Shown: in pieces, positions 11,856 through 24,088 of the stretch
How positions within the stretch are numbered: the first letter of the stretch is position 1
Layout of the letters: the number at the start of each line of letters is the position of its first letter
Assembly: GCF_000264995.1 (NCBI RefSeq)
Contig: NW_006767433.1
Span: forward strand, 2,371,074 to 2,435,073
Direction of reading: 5' to 3'
Length of the DNA stretch: 64,000 nt
DNA from: Punctularia strigosozonata HHB-11173 SS5
Taxonomy: Eukaryota; Basidiomycota; Agaricomycetes; Corticiales; Punctulariaceae
The notes under the pieces: generated by a model
What the model saw: only the letters and a program-made list of their open reading frames with translations
What the model was told of the DNA's origin: nothing
The model's database searches: none
Position numbers and translations under genes: made by a program

Positions 11856-11982
11856 TCATCGTCTATGACAATTTGACTACGATGTTCGGTCCACGTGTAA
11901 TCCACGTGTAATGCAAGATTATGTGACAATTAAAGCTACACTGAATGCTCTGGTAAATAGACAGAAAGATGATGATGATACG

Positions 11983-14900
11983 TCAAGCTCTGATCACTGA
12001 ATCCTGAAATGGATAACGGCAGTAGCGATCCGCTATGAAGGTAACGGTCCACGTTCCTTGAGACGGAGCGGTCAGTGATCCACGAAAACGAAAGCAACGC
12101 AGTTATGGACCGACCTTCGGAAGCGGAGAAGATCGAGTACTCGTGTGTATTGACGCCAGATACTGTGTGTGTTTCGAGTACCTTGCCGGGCCGCCCAGCC
12201 TTCTTCACGTTGACGGTTTCCGCCCGTTGGTACGTGAAGGTAAACGGCGGTTCGCCCAGTAGTGTAAAGACGATCTCCGCTTGATCGCCTGGAACAGTCC
12301 AACGGTGAGCGAGATGTCACAAGAACATTATCCGTCAATACCTTCGTGAATATCTTGCAAGATTCGCTTGCCATGTCCAACCTGAGCGGATGGCAAGGGA
12401 TGTACGGTGTAGCGTAGATCGGCCACAGAGGTTTTGCACATCTGCTGCTGATGTGCGATGGATGTTACCACAAACTCCCCCGGCTGTTGTTGTACCAGTG
12501 AGAAAGGCGACACAATCGCATTTTGGCTGTGCGATTTGCCATTGATTCGATAACTAGTGTCTACGTCAACCACGTTGTAATCTGATAGAGAAGGTGGCAT
12601 ACCCGATAGTCCACGGCGGGATGCCCTCCAATTGGAACTGGGACACCTCACCGACACAATAGTGCTCTTTGCGGTCGAATGGCACAATGGCGGCTGATTC
12701 AACGATATCGACCATGGCTGACTGAGATGAAGGGTCCAGCACCACCTGCTCGCAATGAGACGCATCCTGAACGCTGTCAATGGTGATCCTATGGGGTCCG
12801 ATGGTGTTGAAGTGGTAATCGGGAATTTCAACCTTCCAAATCTTGCTGCGAATCTTGATGGTATGTTTTGAAATCTCGCTTGCCGCCAAATTATGCACGG
12901 AGAGGTTCATTATGAAAGGAGGAGTTCCTTCCAGGACAATGACGCCTTCGCTGGCCGCATCCGAAGGAACCAAAGCATCGCCCAAGCAGTGAGACATCCG
13001 ATTCGTGGTCTCGAAACGAGCCGAGGGTCGACGGAGAACTTCCTGCTCAAAGAGCAGTCTGGATGCTCGGGGTATAGTCGTGTCTTTGTGCTTCTCTAGA
13101 GGATATGCGGCATCTCCGATTTGTTTCACCTCGTAGTAAATGCGGCCAGCGTCCGATGTTAGTAATTGAAATCGCGTGCTCGGTTGGATACTGCTGAACG
13201 TGGGTTGGCCAATAAGGACGCTGCCTCCCATGTCGCTTGGACGGGCAATGTTGTATGTAATCTCGAACGGTGGTCGGCCTTTGTCGGATTGATCAGTTCG
13301 AATTCGAGAGCTGCGGTAGCTAGCGCACCAGTCAGGTCCAAATCAATGTGATCAGGCGTATGCTCGCAAACGGGAGGCAAGATATATGAGCCGTTATACG
13401 CTTCGTACGTCGCCTCAGTCCCTTTGGCCAATGCCGCAAAAGGTCGCGGTACCCAGTCAACAGCGTACGTCGCGTCATTTGCATGTACGGTCCCAGGGCA
13501 TTGCGAGTCTCGGACCTGAACGAATTGTCAACCATATTGAATGATGACTCTGAGCTCAAGGACGCACATTTAAAAGCTCATAAGTGCCAGGTTCAGTGAC
13601 CTGCAGATAATCATTAGGCCCCGAGACAGTCGCTGTTCGAATGCGTTCCGGTTCTCCCTGCAGCCGGTATTCGACACGCCAAGGCTATTGTTCCCACGAT
13701 AAACAGTGTCGTTGTGTCAGTATATGCACCGGCATCCTGGCGATCGGGATGACTTACCCCGTCACCCGTGAGTCTGAGGGGCAAACGGGCGAGATCGCGC
13801 TCCAGGACCGTGAGATGCCGCTTGTCGTCTCTACCGTAGAACTTGACTGTTGGCTACGCACAACCTGTCAGCCACTCGAGTGCCAGCCAAGAGAAGGTTA
13901 ATCGTACTTGGACTCGGCGCACGTTGACCGTAATGCCTGGTACTGATACAGTACGCTTGCAACCGGAAGAGTCTTCAACGCTGACTGAAGGGGAGGTGAG
14001 CATGCGTTTGGTGGAGGTGTCATAGTATCGTTATTACCCAAGTCTATGTTGAAAAAACCTCCCTCCGTATCCACAGATGCGGGAATTGGAACTTCGAGAG
14101 AAGCTTTTGATGTTTGGATGCCGGTAGCTGTGATAGTATCGGTCCGTGTAGCACTGACAATCTGATATTCGACTGTCCATGGTCCGGTTCCCTGTCATGT
14201 ATGAGCCTTGGATCCACAACACTGACTGCAGGAACAAAACCGAGATCACCTTGAGTTCCACATCTACATTGACCAAATGACCTGAACAGCTACTAATCTG
14301 CCTCTTCCTTCCGCCGGAGGTCGGTTGAGAGAAATCCACGGAGGCAAGGGGATGCACCGTTTGGTCGATGCTGGGGCCATTAAGGGTCACTCTCTTGTAG
14401 TTGGCATCACTTCAGGTCCATGAGACTTGAATCAGAGCATTCGAGTAGATGACCACGAACGCACCTGAGGGCAATGAACGAGTAGGTATAATGTCCACTA
14501 TGCTCCGGTTGCAAGGTTAGTTCGCCCCTGGCGCTTTGGAATGTCTTAACGAGCTCGCGTGCTGTTTCACGATCCCTCTGTGCACGATAGTATACTTGGA
14601 AAGGCGGAGTGCCATGAAGAACAAGGGAGGCGGCCACACCAGTGTCGCCAGAACTGGCCGGTGGATCAGCATGTTAAATGTTGCAGCCAAGTCAAACACA
14701 CACCATTCATGTATCCGCCTCCATTCAATCTCTGCGACTGGCTTTGGCAATTCGACAACCGGACAGACATCCGGATTCAGGACATCGCCCTCACAATAGC
14801 GACCATGCACCTCTTCGATCGTGTATGTTCCCGCGTCCTTGACGGCAAGATGGAAATCTCTCGGCATATCCTGGGATAGAATGGTCTTCGTCCAGGGCTT

Positions 14901-16569
14901 TACAACCTTGCCTGCGCCCTCGGAAGGTTCAAATCTGATCTTCACGCTGAGGGGGGCATCGACGTCGTCAACATCGTGAGCTGTAATCGGGAGCGATGCC
15001 TCCGAGCCTATCAGCAGATATGCAGGTTTTCCAGGCGCACATTTCCTGAATGAGACGCTCGGTCGCCGGAGGACGGTCATCTGTTTCGTATATCGCGAGT
15101 TGGTGATCGCTGGTGGCTGCCTGAGCGTCACATGGTTCCCCAGACCATCGGTGACGGATTCGAGGCTATAAAGGTGCGTGCCAAGTGTTACCACAGACAC
15201 TGTCAAGGGGACTTCGATGGTCTGAGGTGCCATATCCAGGGACTCAGTCGACTCCTCGTGGGTGCCCTCGATGCCCTGAACCACAAATGACTCCCTCTGG
15301 CCATTCGTCTCACGAAACCAGCCCAGGCTTAGAGGAGGCACGCCGTATATGCGGATTTTTATGTCGAAATCCGGGTCCTCTCCTGCACAGCGAATGGTGT
15401 CGTCAATGCGGGTGTTGTCTTCGACAAACTCGGCTGACGGGCAAGGCGCGATCTTCACTTCGGAGGGATACGCCAGTCGTGCATCCACTCCCGAAGCGTG
15501 TGCGACGCGCTCGAGACGCAGTGTTCCCGGCTTGTTCACGCGGATGTGGAAGATGGATTGTGACGTTTGCAGCCAGGAGTATGAAGACCTTAAATCGCCC
15601 TCCGTTGATTCAGTTTCGTCGTCGTCGTCATACTCGTCGTCGTCAACCTCTCGTGTTACTGAACGAGTGAGCTGCAATGCTTCGGCGCGTGCGCTCTCAA
15701 TCGCCTTGAGTTCCTTTGCTGAGAGCTCCGTGACGTCGGTTTTTGGCTTGGAAAAGGTGCCTTTCGTTTTCCCAGACTGGACACTAGAGCCAAGCGGTGA
15801 GAGAGAATACCGCACGGAGGTCGGTTCGGAGTTGTTGAACAAGACAGGGATCAAAACCGAATCACCAGGCGTCGCTAAACAAAACGTCTGGCCCTCGAGA
15901 TGCAGCTGTGCAGTGCTTATGGGTGACATCCGGACAGTGTGTTGACCGAGGAGGTGTTTGTCGCCCTCCCCAGGAGAAACGAGCATGCCCAGACCAGGGA
16001 TCGAGGACAAGACGTCAGAAAGCCCGAACGAAGACGGGGTCGAAGCGAGCGTTCGATCTGTCGGGCGTTGGTCTCAGTATCCATTTCTATGCATCGATGC
16101 CTACCGGAATTACGTGAAAGCTCGTCTGCTGTGTCGGCGCCTCCATTGACACGGATGCCACCAAACATCAGGCCGTCGAGAAGCCACAGAGACAAGATTT
16201 GGAGGACGACGACCGATTTTGAATAGTTTAGTCTAATGATCATGACCGCATGAGCAAAAAGCGGCAACGGCATGTATGCAGCGAACGCACCTTGGTATGC
16301 GTAGCTGTGCCAAGGAGACGCAGTAGGCGAAGTCGACCCAGAGCCATTTCTGGAGGTAGCCGGTCTGGTCATATCCAAGGATATACTGAGCCAAGTCGAA
16401 TATCTTGATTGCCTGGGAGGAGCGTTCAACGTCGATGCATGCGGTGGAAGCGGCGAACACGGACTTGGCAGAGCAAGCCCAGACTGAGAACGTAGAGGCG
16501 CTGGGAGGGCACGTCGATGTAGCGCTCGGGGATGAGCGGCGGCCGTGCCTTGGGGCGGGGGGCGGACAT
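11983..16569 (-). CDS. pom152: Nuclear pore membrane glycoprotein Pom152
   Basis: Pom152 forms the lumenal membrane ring of the nuclear pore through a chain of Ig-like domains. The N-terminus (ATG 16569) has PLIPERYIDVPSQRLYVLSL, then hydrophobic segments around LQKWLWVDFAYCVSLAQL and VVVLQILSLWLLDGLMFGG. After a spliced junction giving SSFGLSDVLSSIPGLGM, a 1.3-kb exon holds the first lumenal repeats, including GQTFCLATPGDSV and an acidic linker (DDDEYDDDDETE). Later exons repeat the Ig-like pattern: LHGTPPFQVYYRAQRDRE, RKRQISSCSGHLVNVDVELK, VLEGTPPFIMNLSVHNLA, QLEGIPPWTIGY and LLGEPPFTFTYQRAE. The end is TVTFIADRYCRYPFQ before TGA at 11983-11985. First introns: 16413-16464 and one near 16230-16290. 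Several downstream junctions (12.3-12.6 and 13.6-14.0 kb) are approximate. Divergent from the RNase III-like gene. Confidence 0.93.
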
Positions 16570-16844
16570 GGAGGGCGCTGCGCTGAGCTCGTGCAGGTCG
16601 TCGCGGTCGTGCAGGAACCTGAAAGGACGAGGGCAGACGCCGACAGGCACGGGACGCGCGGTGGTCAGGTGATCGCAATTTCCGACGACGGCTCCTCGAG
16701 CTGTTCAGGAGCGACAGTCGCTGACTCTGCGGTATCGCATCTCGGACTTCGCGCTTGACCCGATCTACGAGTCAGGTTGCTCTCTGACAACGACACCCAA
16801 GCCGTAGATCTGGTCCAGCGCCAAGTCCGAGACGTCGATCCACA

Positions 16845-18752
16845 ATGCAAATGGGTCAGTCCACTCTTTCCCAACACTCGCCCGTTGCTCAGCGCTCAGT
16901 CCTCCGACCAGACGTCTACGCCGAGAACATCGGGTACAAGGAGCCTGCACTCCCTCCCCGCTTCAGCCAGAAACCATCCGCGACGCCTGTCCCAGCCTCT
17001 CTCAAGCGGTCGCGCTCGGCCGCGAACACCAACGGAGTACCCCCGCTGCCGGACCTTGCAGGCGACATTTTCCTCGAAGTCTTCACACATCGTTCCCTGC
17101 GGTTCCCCGGTGCGCCCATGAATGATGATTTTGGAGACAGCGAACGGCTCGCTGTGCTGGGTGCAAAGGTGCTGGAGATGATCACTACAAACTGCCTGTT
17201 CTGCAAGAAGCCAATGCTCAAGGCAGACGAAATAGAGGTAGCTCAGTCACCAGCATCATGATTGCGAGGAGGGTATCTCATTCCTCTTTGTACCTCTCTA
17301 GGCTCAAACAAATGAGATACTATCTGAGGCCAATGTGGATGCATGGTTATCAGCATATAAAATTCGAGAGAAACTACGATGTGCCCCAGATGCCTTGTCC
17401 ACTCTTAACACCCCAAGGGTATGTATGACCACTTTTACATATTCTTTCAAGCTAACTCTATGCCAGGAATCTCAGATACTCTTTAACACCTACGTTGGTG
17501 CTGTTTGGTTTCAGAAAGGACCTCGAATTACCCATGAATGGATTGGCCGGCTGATTGATCCAGACATGGATGTCACAACATTTCCTATCTCCTTCACTGA
17601 TAGTCCGGCTGAAAATAAGAGGATGAAAATGGACTATTCAGAAACCACACCACCACCTCCGCCTGCTGGGCATCCCATGATGAGTTCACCTCCTCCACAA
17701 CCCCCGCCCCCTCAGCCGCTTGCTAGTTTTCTGCCGCCCCCCGAGCCCCCACAACCGCCTGCGCCCCTACCGCCGACGCCGCGTGACAGTTCGATGCCTT
17801 ATCAGCCACCTCCACCTCCGCCTTTGCCTGCCCCGGTGCAGGCGCAGGTGGGGATGGCTTATCTGCCTCTGTTCAATCAGACTGCGTCTCAGCGTAGAGT
17901 GAATGTGGAGTGGCCAGCCACGTTCAGCGGGCCATCGCACGCCGGCAAATGGTCCGTCAAGTGTCTAGGTGAGCCGACGCTGTGCAGAAAACCTTATTCG
18001 ATGACTGATGCACTATGTGGATATGACAGTGAACGGCATCGAACGGGGATCCGGTGCTGGTCCTAGCAAGCAGCTAGCAAAGGAGGATGCGGCGCAACAG
18101 GCGTTTTACGCCATGGGGTGGGGTCCACGTAATGCACCGCAAACGACTGCGTCGTCAACACCGTCGTCGATGTCGGCGTCATCTGCTTCCCCTCAGTTCT
18201 CTTTTGGTCAAGCGCCTCCGATCAAACAAGAACCTATGGAATACAGCCCCTTGTCCTCGTTGCATGGAAACATGCCTGCGCCACCACCGATAGGCGGACG
18301 ACCGATGGCCTTTGCCGGGACACCTACGCAGGACTCCCGAGCTCCCCCACCTCACTTGCCACCTCCTCCACCCCCTTTTCCTAATCCGTTATCGCCTGCG
18401 CAGCCCAGCGCACCGTTCTTGCCACTCTTCAACCAGACCGCGTCTCAGCGACGTCTCCAAGTCGATTATCCCGCGGAGTTTACAGGACCGCCTCACGCTG
18501 GTCGATGGGTGGCTAAGTGCATAGGTACGATGACACTTCACGCTACTTATGAGTATAGCGCACTGTCGCTCATGAATCGTCGTAGTCAATGGCATACTCA
18601 AGGGACAGGGGACTGGTGCGAGCAAGCAGCTTGCTAAAGAAGAAGCTGCGCGAGTAGCCTACCATGCCATGGGGTGGGCAGGACGTGAGCACCCTCTTTT
18701 CTTACATTCTGTTTCCTGCATTTTGTTAACTTGCCTCAAAATAGGGAGCTGA
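16845..18752 (+). CDS. Degenerate RNase III domain protein with two dsRNA-binding domains
   Basis: Six exons (16845-17237, 17302-17418, 17467-17968, 18030-18524, 18586-18684, 18745-18752) join in frame to 537 residues. An RNase III fold is visible from FLEVFTHRSL through DSERLAVLGAKVLEM to LFNTYVGAVWFQKG. The canonical ERLEFLGD has become ERLAVLGA, and the second acidic motif (D-x-x-E) is gone, so only one of four metal ligands remains. Two modules follow, each a Pro-rich linker, then LPLFNQTASQRR, then a dsRBD (HAGKWSVKCLVNGIERGSG and HAGRWVAKCIVNGILKGQG, ending SKQLAKE...AMGW). Both dsRBDs carry a 61-nt phase-1 intron at the same place, so the module was duplicated with its intron. The protein probably binds structured RNA without cutting it (inference). 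Confidence 0.88.
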
Positions 18753-19192
18753 ATGTGCGTATGCCCAGTCACCTCCACAGGGGAGATGTTTCGTAACCTT
18801 CATCAGCGTTTGCGAACCAGGCCACCTTGTTAAGCGGTATCGCAAGAACGGAAACTATCGTCGGATAGCTCGCGAGAATCTCTCGTTTCTGATCGTGGCC
18901 AGATACCACTGTTGGACACGAGGATACCGGGGAGACACCCGCGAACTCCATCTGATGATGATTCCCTCCTGCGTCCGGGTTTGGCATTTCTGTTCACAAT
19001 CTCCAATGAGATTATGCAAACGCCACGACCTCAGTTCGGCAATTGTAGCCAACCTGCATGCCCGCCACTGACGCATATCATCACTACGGAGCAGGTTTCA
19101 TGTATTGTGTGTATACGAAGTAATTGTTGTATGTGTGGTATGGATTCAAGAGACAAACCGAAATGTTTACTCCCCATAGTCCACCGGTACAG
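18753..19192. other. convergent intergenic region, nothing recognised
   Basis: Lies between two converging genes and should hold their 3' UTRs. Open frames here on either strand show no family resemblance. Confidence 0.4.
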
Positions 19193-21724
19193 CTAGTCGT
19201 CGTTGATCCTGTCATCAGAGCGCGCATGCCATGTCTCCCAATGGAACCAATCGCCTGCTCCGGTCATCCATTGGGTATGTGAAAGCTGTTCGGCAACGTC
19301 TGTAGTGAATAGCTCGAGGAGATGCCGCCACCACGTCCATCCACGGCGGTTCTCGTCCTTTCGCGCTTCTTTGTAATGTAAGTTGGGCCGGATGCGCGGG
19401 ATGTATGACCCCGGTTTGCCTTGCTCGTCGAGGGCCTCCAAGCGTGTAAGGACAGACTGGTGAACAAGGATTTTACGTTTCATAATATCTCGAAAAATCT
19501 TGCGACCGCGACCCTTGTTCAATCTATACAGTTGTGTCAGCCTTGTATCTGGGATAGAATGACTGTATCGTACATCCATACATAGACGTCATTCTCCTCG
19601 ACGACATCTCTCTGGCGCTTGCCCTTCTGAGGGATCCACTCCATCACTACACGCATCGTCATTCTCTGTAGTCACGATGACGTGTAGAAACGCACTTTGC
19701 CAGAAAAGTTTCTTGTCCATCTGGTCGTACATGGGGGAAAGGGCATCATGCAACTCCTCGATTGCTTCCCCTTCGTACGACTTCTGTTTCATGCTCCGAA
19801 CGCACGGTTCACGGCGGGATACCATGGCGGCGGCTCTGTTTGCCGACTCGATCGTTGGTCGACCTGCTAACCACGAGAAGATGTTCCAGATGATGTAGAG
19901 CGGTGCTGCTATCGTGCCAAAGCATAAATCCCAGAGGGCAGACCAGAATCCAGGGGATTCATCGCTGGCCATAATGACTTGTAGCGGGTCCTTGGGATTG
20001 GGACTGATCCTTTGTGGTTCGGACATGTCACCGTCTCTCAGACGATCCACGTCCATGCCTAACACATCGCGCAACAGTTCCTTCGATATGCCGTTCAAGA
20101 TCAAGTAGACATATGATAGCGGCGTTACTCACAGCGTCGAATATGATGCCGGTGTCGGTCCCTGTGAACAGACTAGATCAGGCTGGATAACACGAGGGAA
20201 TCAGAGGTACTAAACGTACTGAAACATTCCCGGATCATCCATCGCAGTGAAATGCGTGCCAGGCTATGACGCTAGAGGCTGCGTTCAAATCAGAAGAAAA
20301 GCACCATTGAATAATGTCTCTCACGGTGAAGTTCTTGACAGACCCCCCACCTACATCGCTGTGTGCACCGGCGAAGAACACTACATTACTTTCGTAAGGT
20401 GATGTTGACGATGACATGGGCTACACGTGCCTTCTTTGGTGTCAGTGACCTGACCTGTCGAACGATTGATCTCTTCAGCTTCTAAATGAGCGGAGGTACT
20501 CTGGCGGCGGGGTTCGTGCTTTATGTGCGGATCGGACGCATTGTCGCTGTGATAGAAGTTGGGTACAAATCTAACGCGATGCTCGTCTAATGCAATAGCG
20601 TGACGAAAGATCCGTATCGCAGTGTTCGTGCTAGAGATACATCAGCACTCAAATGTGATTGTTGGTATCATATAGGTTACCTGGCAAAGGGCAAATAGCG
20701 AGGGATGACCCCAACAGATGCCACAGTATCCCTGATATGCATACTCGCGTCACAGTCATATCCACCCACAAGGACCAGACTCACCAGACGCCAACGAAGT
20801 CAATTTTGACAGGGATTGAGAACGTTTTCTTGAAGTAAACGCTCATCTTGTAACCGTAGTCATCATCGCGTTTGAACATATCATAGGCAAACGGAAGCTG
20901 CTGATGATTGAATGCCGAGAGCAGTCCGACTTTCTGCAGCATGCCTGCCAATGCCCTTGCGGTATACGCGCCTCTGCTGAAACCAAATATGCAGATCTTG
21001 TCGCCAGCGCTGTCTAGAGGTCGCAAATCTCAGTGATCCAGAGGTCAGCTTGCTATTCAGGAAAGCACTCGCAATTGTTCATGAGAAACTCGTAACCATC
21101 TGTCAGCGACGAATAAGCGAGGGTGTGGATTTGTATACGGACGAACATAACGAACCTTTCACATGACGGCCGAGATTCCATGCGACCATTTCGTCTAATG
21201 TTCTTGAGATAGCTTGAACCAATGGCAAAGCCAACAGTGGATTGCCACTGTAAGTTCCGATACCCGTCTATGTTCCGTCTCAGCTCAGACACTTGTACGA
21301 TTGTACTGGCGAGGGATCACACCTGATAGTAAACCATTTGCTGCGAAGACATCAGTCAATGTTCGACGAATGCCTCGCATGAGATGATTCACACCTCGTT
21401 CGCATCATCCTTTTTCAGCATCGATATCAACTGGACTACGTTAGAGTTATCGTCGTCGAAAGAGTCCCCCGTGCCATCGAAACAAAGTATAAGAGTCCGC
21501 CTCCTCCGGTGTTCTCGATGTTGGCTACGAAAAGCGGGAATCCAATCTCTGTCCGGGGTGTCCCAATGGGATTCCTGGCGTTGAGGCCGGCGCTCGTCGA
21601 ACAGTTGCACGGGGGATCCCTGTCGTTTCCCGAAGAAGCTAGATCCTTCCGAGCCGGAGGTCACGAAGGCGGTCGGGCTCTCTACCAGAGGGGGGGGAAC
21701 GCTCGCCGCACGGGTAGGGTCCAT
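19193..21724 (-). CDS. DUF2235 alpha/beta-hydrolase-like protein (full-length copy)
   Basis: DUF2235 proteins are related to the Tle1-type phospholipase catalytic domain; the fungal members have no settled function. ATG 21724 begins MDPTRAASVPPPLVES. The domain opens with TLILCFDGTGDSFDDDNSNV and contains QISRTLDEMVAWNLG-like helices. It has the nucleophile elbow DKICIFGFSRGAYTARALAG, the acid motif DFVGVWDTV (split by an intron near 20780) and the His motif VVFFAGAHSDVGGGSVK. Ser, Asp and His are thus all present. A C-terminal extension has GEAIEELHDALSPMYDQMDK and GRGRKIFRDIMKRKILVHQS, and ends WHARSDDRINDD before TAG at 19193-19195. Many short introns; exact junctions between 19.5 and 21.3 kb are approximate. 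A core-deleted paralog lies directly upstream on the same strand. Confidence 0.85.
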
Positions 21725-22409
21725 GACGAGGATGGGGAAGGGCGTTCTCGGAATCGCGCTCCCTGGTCGGCCATCGCTCGGACGGTTTATACCAAGGGCG
21801 TGGACCGGGATTTGGACGGGGATATGCACGCCCCGAATTTACCCAGGGCAATTCTGGGAGTCGGGGATCAATATATGGTGCAAATGTGATGGGAAGCCCG
21901 GCAACCTGTCACGACAAATAAAGGCATCGCGGCTTTCCGTGACATGATATCCGATGTCAGAGGGCGTACAGCGCACAGGGGCCGTCGCACGCTGACTTGG
22001 GGGTTTCGTCGTTCGTAACGACTGGTACTGACTACATGACCTAGGCGTGTAGCTAGCACACTACAGGGTACTGTGACTAGAACGGAGACAATTATGGGGC
22101 TTCCATGAGTGTGAACTCACAGACCGATCATGGCATAGCCTACTTACGGCCAGAGAAGGACCCGATGGCAGATGAATTGCAGACGAACGTTGATGCCGGG
22201 TTCCGGAAGCGCGGAAGCATACTCCGCCGATCGGACCGTAATTAACGACGATTCCAGTATGCCGGTCTATGCCGGTCCGAGGGCGTTGATCGTCGTCGCG
22301 TTTGGTATGACTAACTTACAATCCTTTAGTCATAAGCACCGACGCAAGTAGTGATGTATCTATAGTACTATATCACAAGCATACATCTGGCAGATGGCAA
22401 GCGAACTGT
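21725..22409. other. intergenic between tandem DUF2235 copies
   Basis: 685 bp between the 3' end of the truncated copy and the start of the full copy. It should hold the promoter of the full-length gene. Direct short repeats of a TATGCCGGT-type sequence occur near 22260-22275. No coding sequence was recognised. Confidence 0.4.
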
Positions 22410-23631
22410 CTACAAGGTGGTCTGAGTCTCCCAGTAGTACCACGGATGAGGGCCTTCAGAGCCGTGCACCCATTCCCGATTCGTGAGTGGTTGGGCCTTA
22501 TCGCGGCGGAATCGCTTCCGAATCCTCCTCACCATCCTGGCGATCCACCATCCCGATGTACTGTGATGGACAGCATGTTCCACTGCCCTCACCTTATCGT
22601 AGGCGAGGTTGGGCCTCGCTCGTGGCACGTAGGTTCCCTTTTGACCGTCCTCGTTCGCAGCCGCGAGACGATAGCGAACCGAGGGGTGGACAAGTAATTT
22701 GCGCTGCATGATATGCTTGAAAATCTTGCGACCTCGTCCTCGGTTGATGCTGCAAGCGATGCACCCTCATCACACCGTTATGAGCAGCGATATGATACAA
22801 CTCACGTCCAGTAAAGTGATTTGCTCTCGTCTTTGACGGTTTGCCGTTTCGTTTGCATGGGAACATATTCCATGACTGCACAGTCGATGAGCACGCCAGG
22901 AAGAAATGGAAGTACTCTGGAACACGGCGTCACCTTTCCAAAACCATTGGCGATCCAATTGATCGTAAATAGGCGCAAGCGAGTCGTGCAATGTCTCCAA
23001 AGCCTCGCTTTGTATGTGTCCGCTATCTTCGCATATTTCGCAAAATTGACCGGCCTCCATGACATGGAGGCCTAGATTCCATGCGACCATCTCGTCCAAG
23101 GTCTTCACGAATGTGCTCACGAACGGAGCCACCAGCAAAGGGCTCATGTACGTCCCTATGCCAGGCTGATAATAAACCATTTGCTACGAATCATTTCATC
23201 AGCTTGTGGTGAATTATACATGTCGGATCGTCTCTTCTTACTCCTCCGTGGTCCTGCGAGCCGGAATCTTCATTTCCACTTGTGTTTACTCCATGATCGT
23301 CCTTTCTGAGCATCGACACAAATTGAACCACGTTCGAATGATCGTTGTCAAACGAATCTCCCGTCCCGTCAAAGCAGACAACTAGCGTTCGATTCTTGCG
23401 CAGAGCCATATCCTGCTTCTGCAGCACATAGATCCAGTTCTTTGTCGGGGGCTCCCAATGTCCATCGGTACCCCTTGAATGAGGCCCAAGAGGACAAGGC
23501 TTCGTGTCAGGCGCATCGTCAACGATAGTCGTTGTGGATGGTGCTGGGCTGTCAGGTAGTAACACATCCCTGTAGGCTGAACGCGAATTGTCGAGAAGCG
23601 GGGTATGCTCATCCGGCGATATGGCAGACAT
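22410..23631 (-). CDS. DUF2235 paralog lacking the hydrolase core
   Basis: ATG 23631 begins MSAISPDEHTPLLDNS. Exon 1 keeps the opening motif TLVVCFDGTGDSFDNDHSNV. Exon 2 has MVYYQPGIGTYMSPLLV and KTLDEMVAWNLGLHVM, then runs with no break straight into SEALETLHDSLAPIYDQLDR, which matches the C-terminal extension of the neighbouring full copy. Everything between is absent, including the GFSRG nucleophile, the VWDTV acid and the HSDVGGG His. Later exons keep GRGRKIFKHIMQRKLLVHPS, and the frame ends YYWETQTTL. Introns sit at matching places in both copies, so this is a DNA-level tandem duplicate followed by an internal loss. The frame is open throughout, so it may still be expressed, but it cannot be a working hydrolase. 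Confidence 0.7.
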
Positions 23632-23913
23632 GGCAACGAGTGAGAGGAATCAATGGTCCAGCAAGAAGGGCGCGTCTAACCGTGGATTATGTACCACCGC
23701 GGCGTTGCGAAGTCATCGGGGCTGGGGAGAGCCCGATCCGTGTTTCTAAGCTTGTGTCGGCAAGGAAGCACACGCTGGAGTTTCCTCCGGTCACAGCGCT
23801 CATGGATGATACAGTTGGCGCACAAAGTGCCGCTACAGACCGGTTAGCACCGCGAAGGGCGGCAGTCTGAGTAAGTTCACGGACGGAAGCTGGCCTTGTA
23901 CATACATTTGACA

Positions 23914-23986
23914 GTGACACGCGCCATTGGTCTCACCAGTCACTGGTTGTTGCGCGCCCTGTCACAAGTGACAAAGCGCCTGTCAC
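23914..23986. promoter_or_regulatory. cluster of GTCAC/GTGAC sites upstream of RRP1
   Basis: Five copies of GTCAC or its complement lie within 73 bp (about 23914, 23939, 23961, 23968, 23982). Chance expectation for this pentamer on both strands in such a length is about 0.15. The cluster includes a perfect palindrome ACCAGTCACTGGT (23935-23947), an inverted pair GTCACAAGTGAC and a CCAAT box on the minus strand (ATTGG). It lies 100-175 bp before the RRP1 start and about 280-355 bp from the divergent DUF2235 paralog start. The 9-mer TGTCACTTG (here as its complement, 23965-23973) recurs three times before GCP4. Confidence 0.45.
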
Positions 23987-24088
23987 CCCAGCCGGTGGCA
24001 GTAAGTTAACAGATGATCTTTTCTTAACTGCCCAGAAATTGGCCTGGCTCACTTCAGCTGCTGACAGCTTTCGATAAGCAGCTCACAA

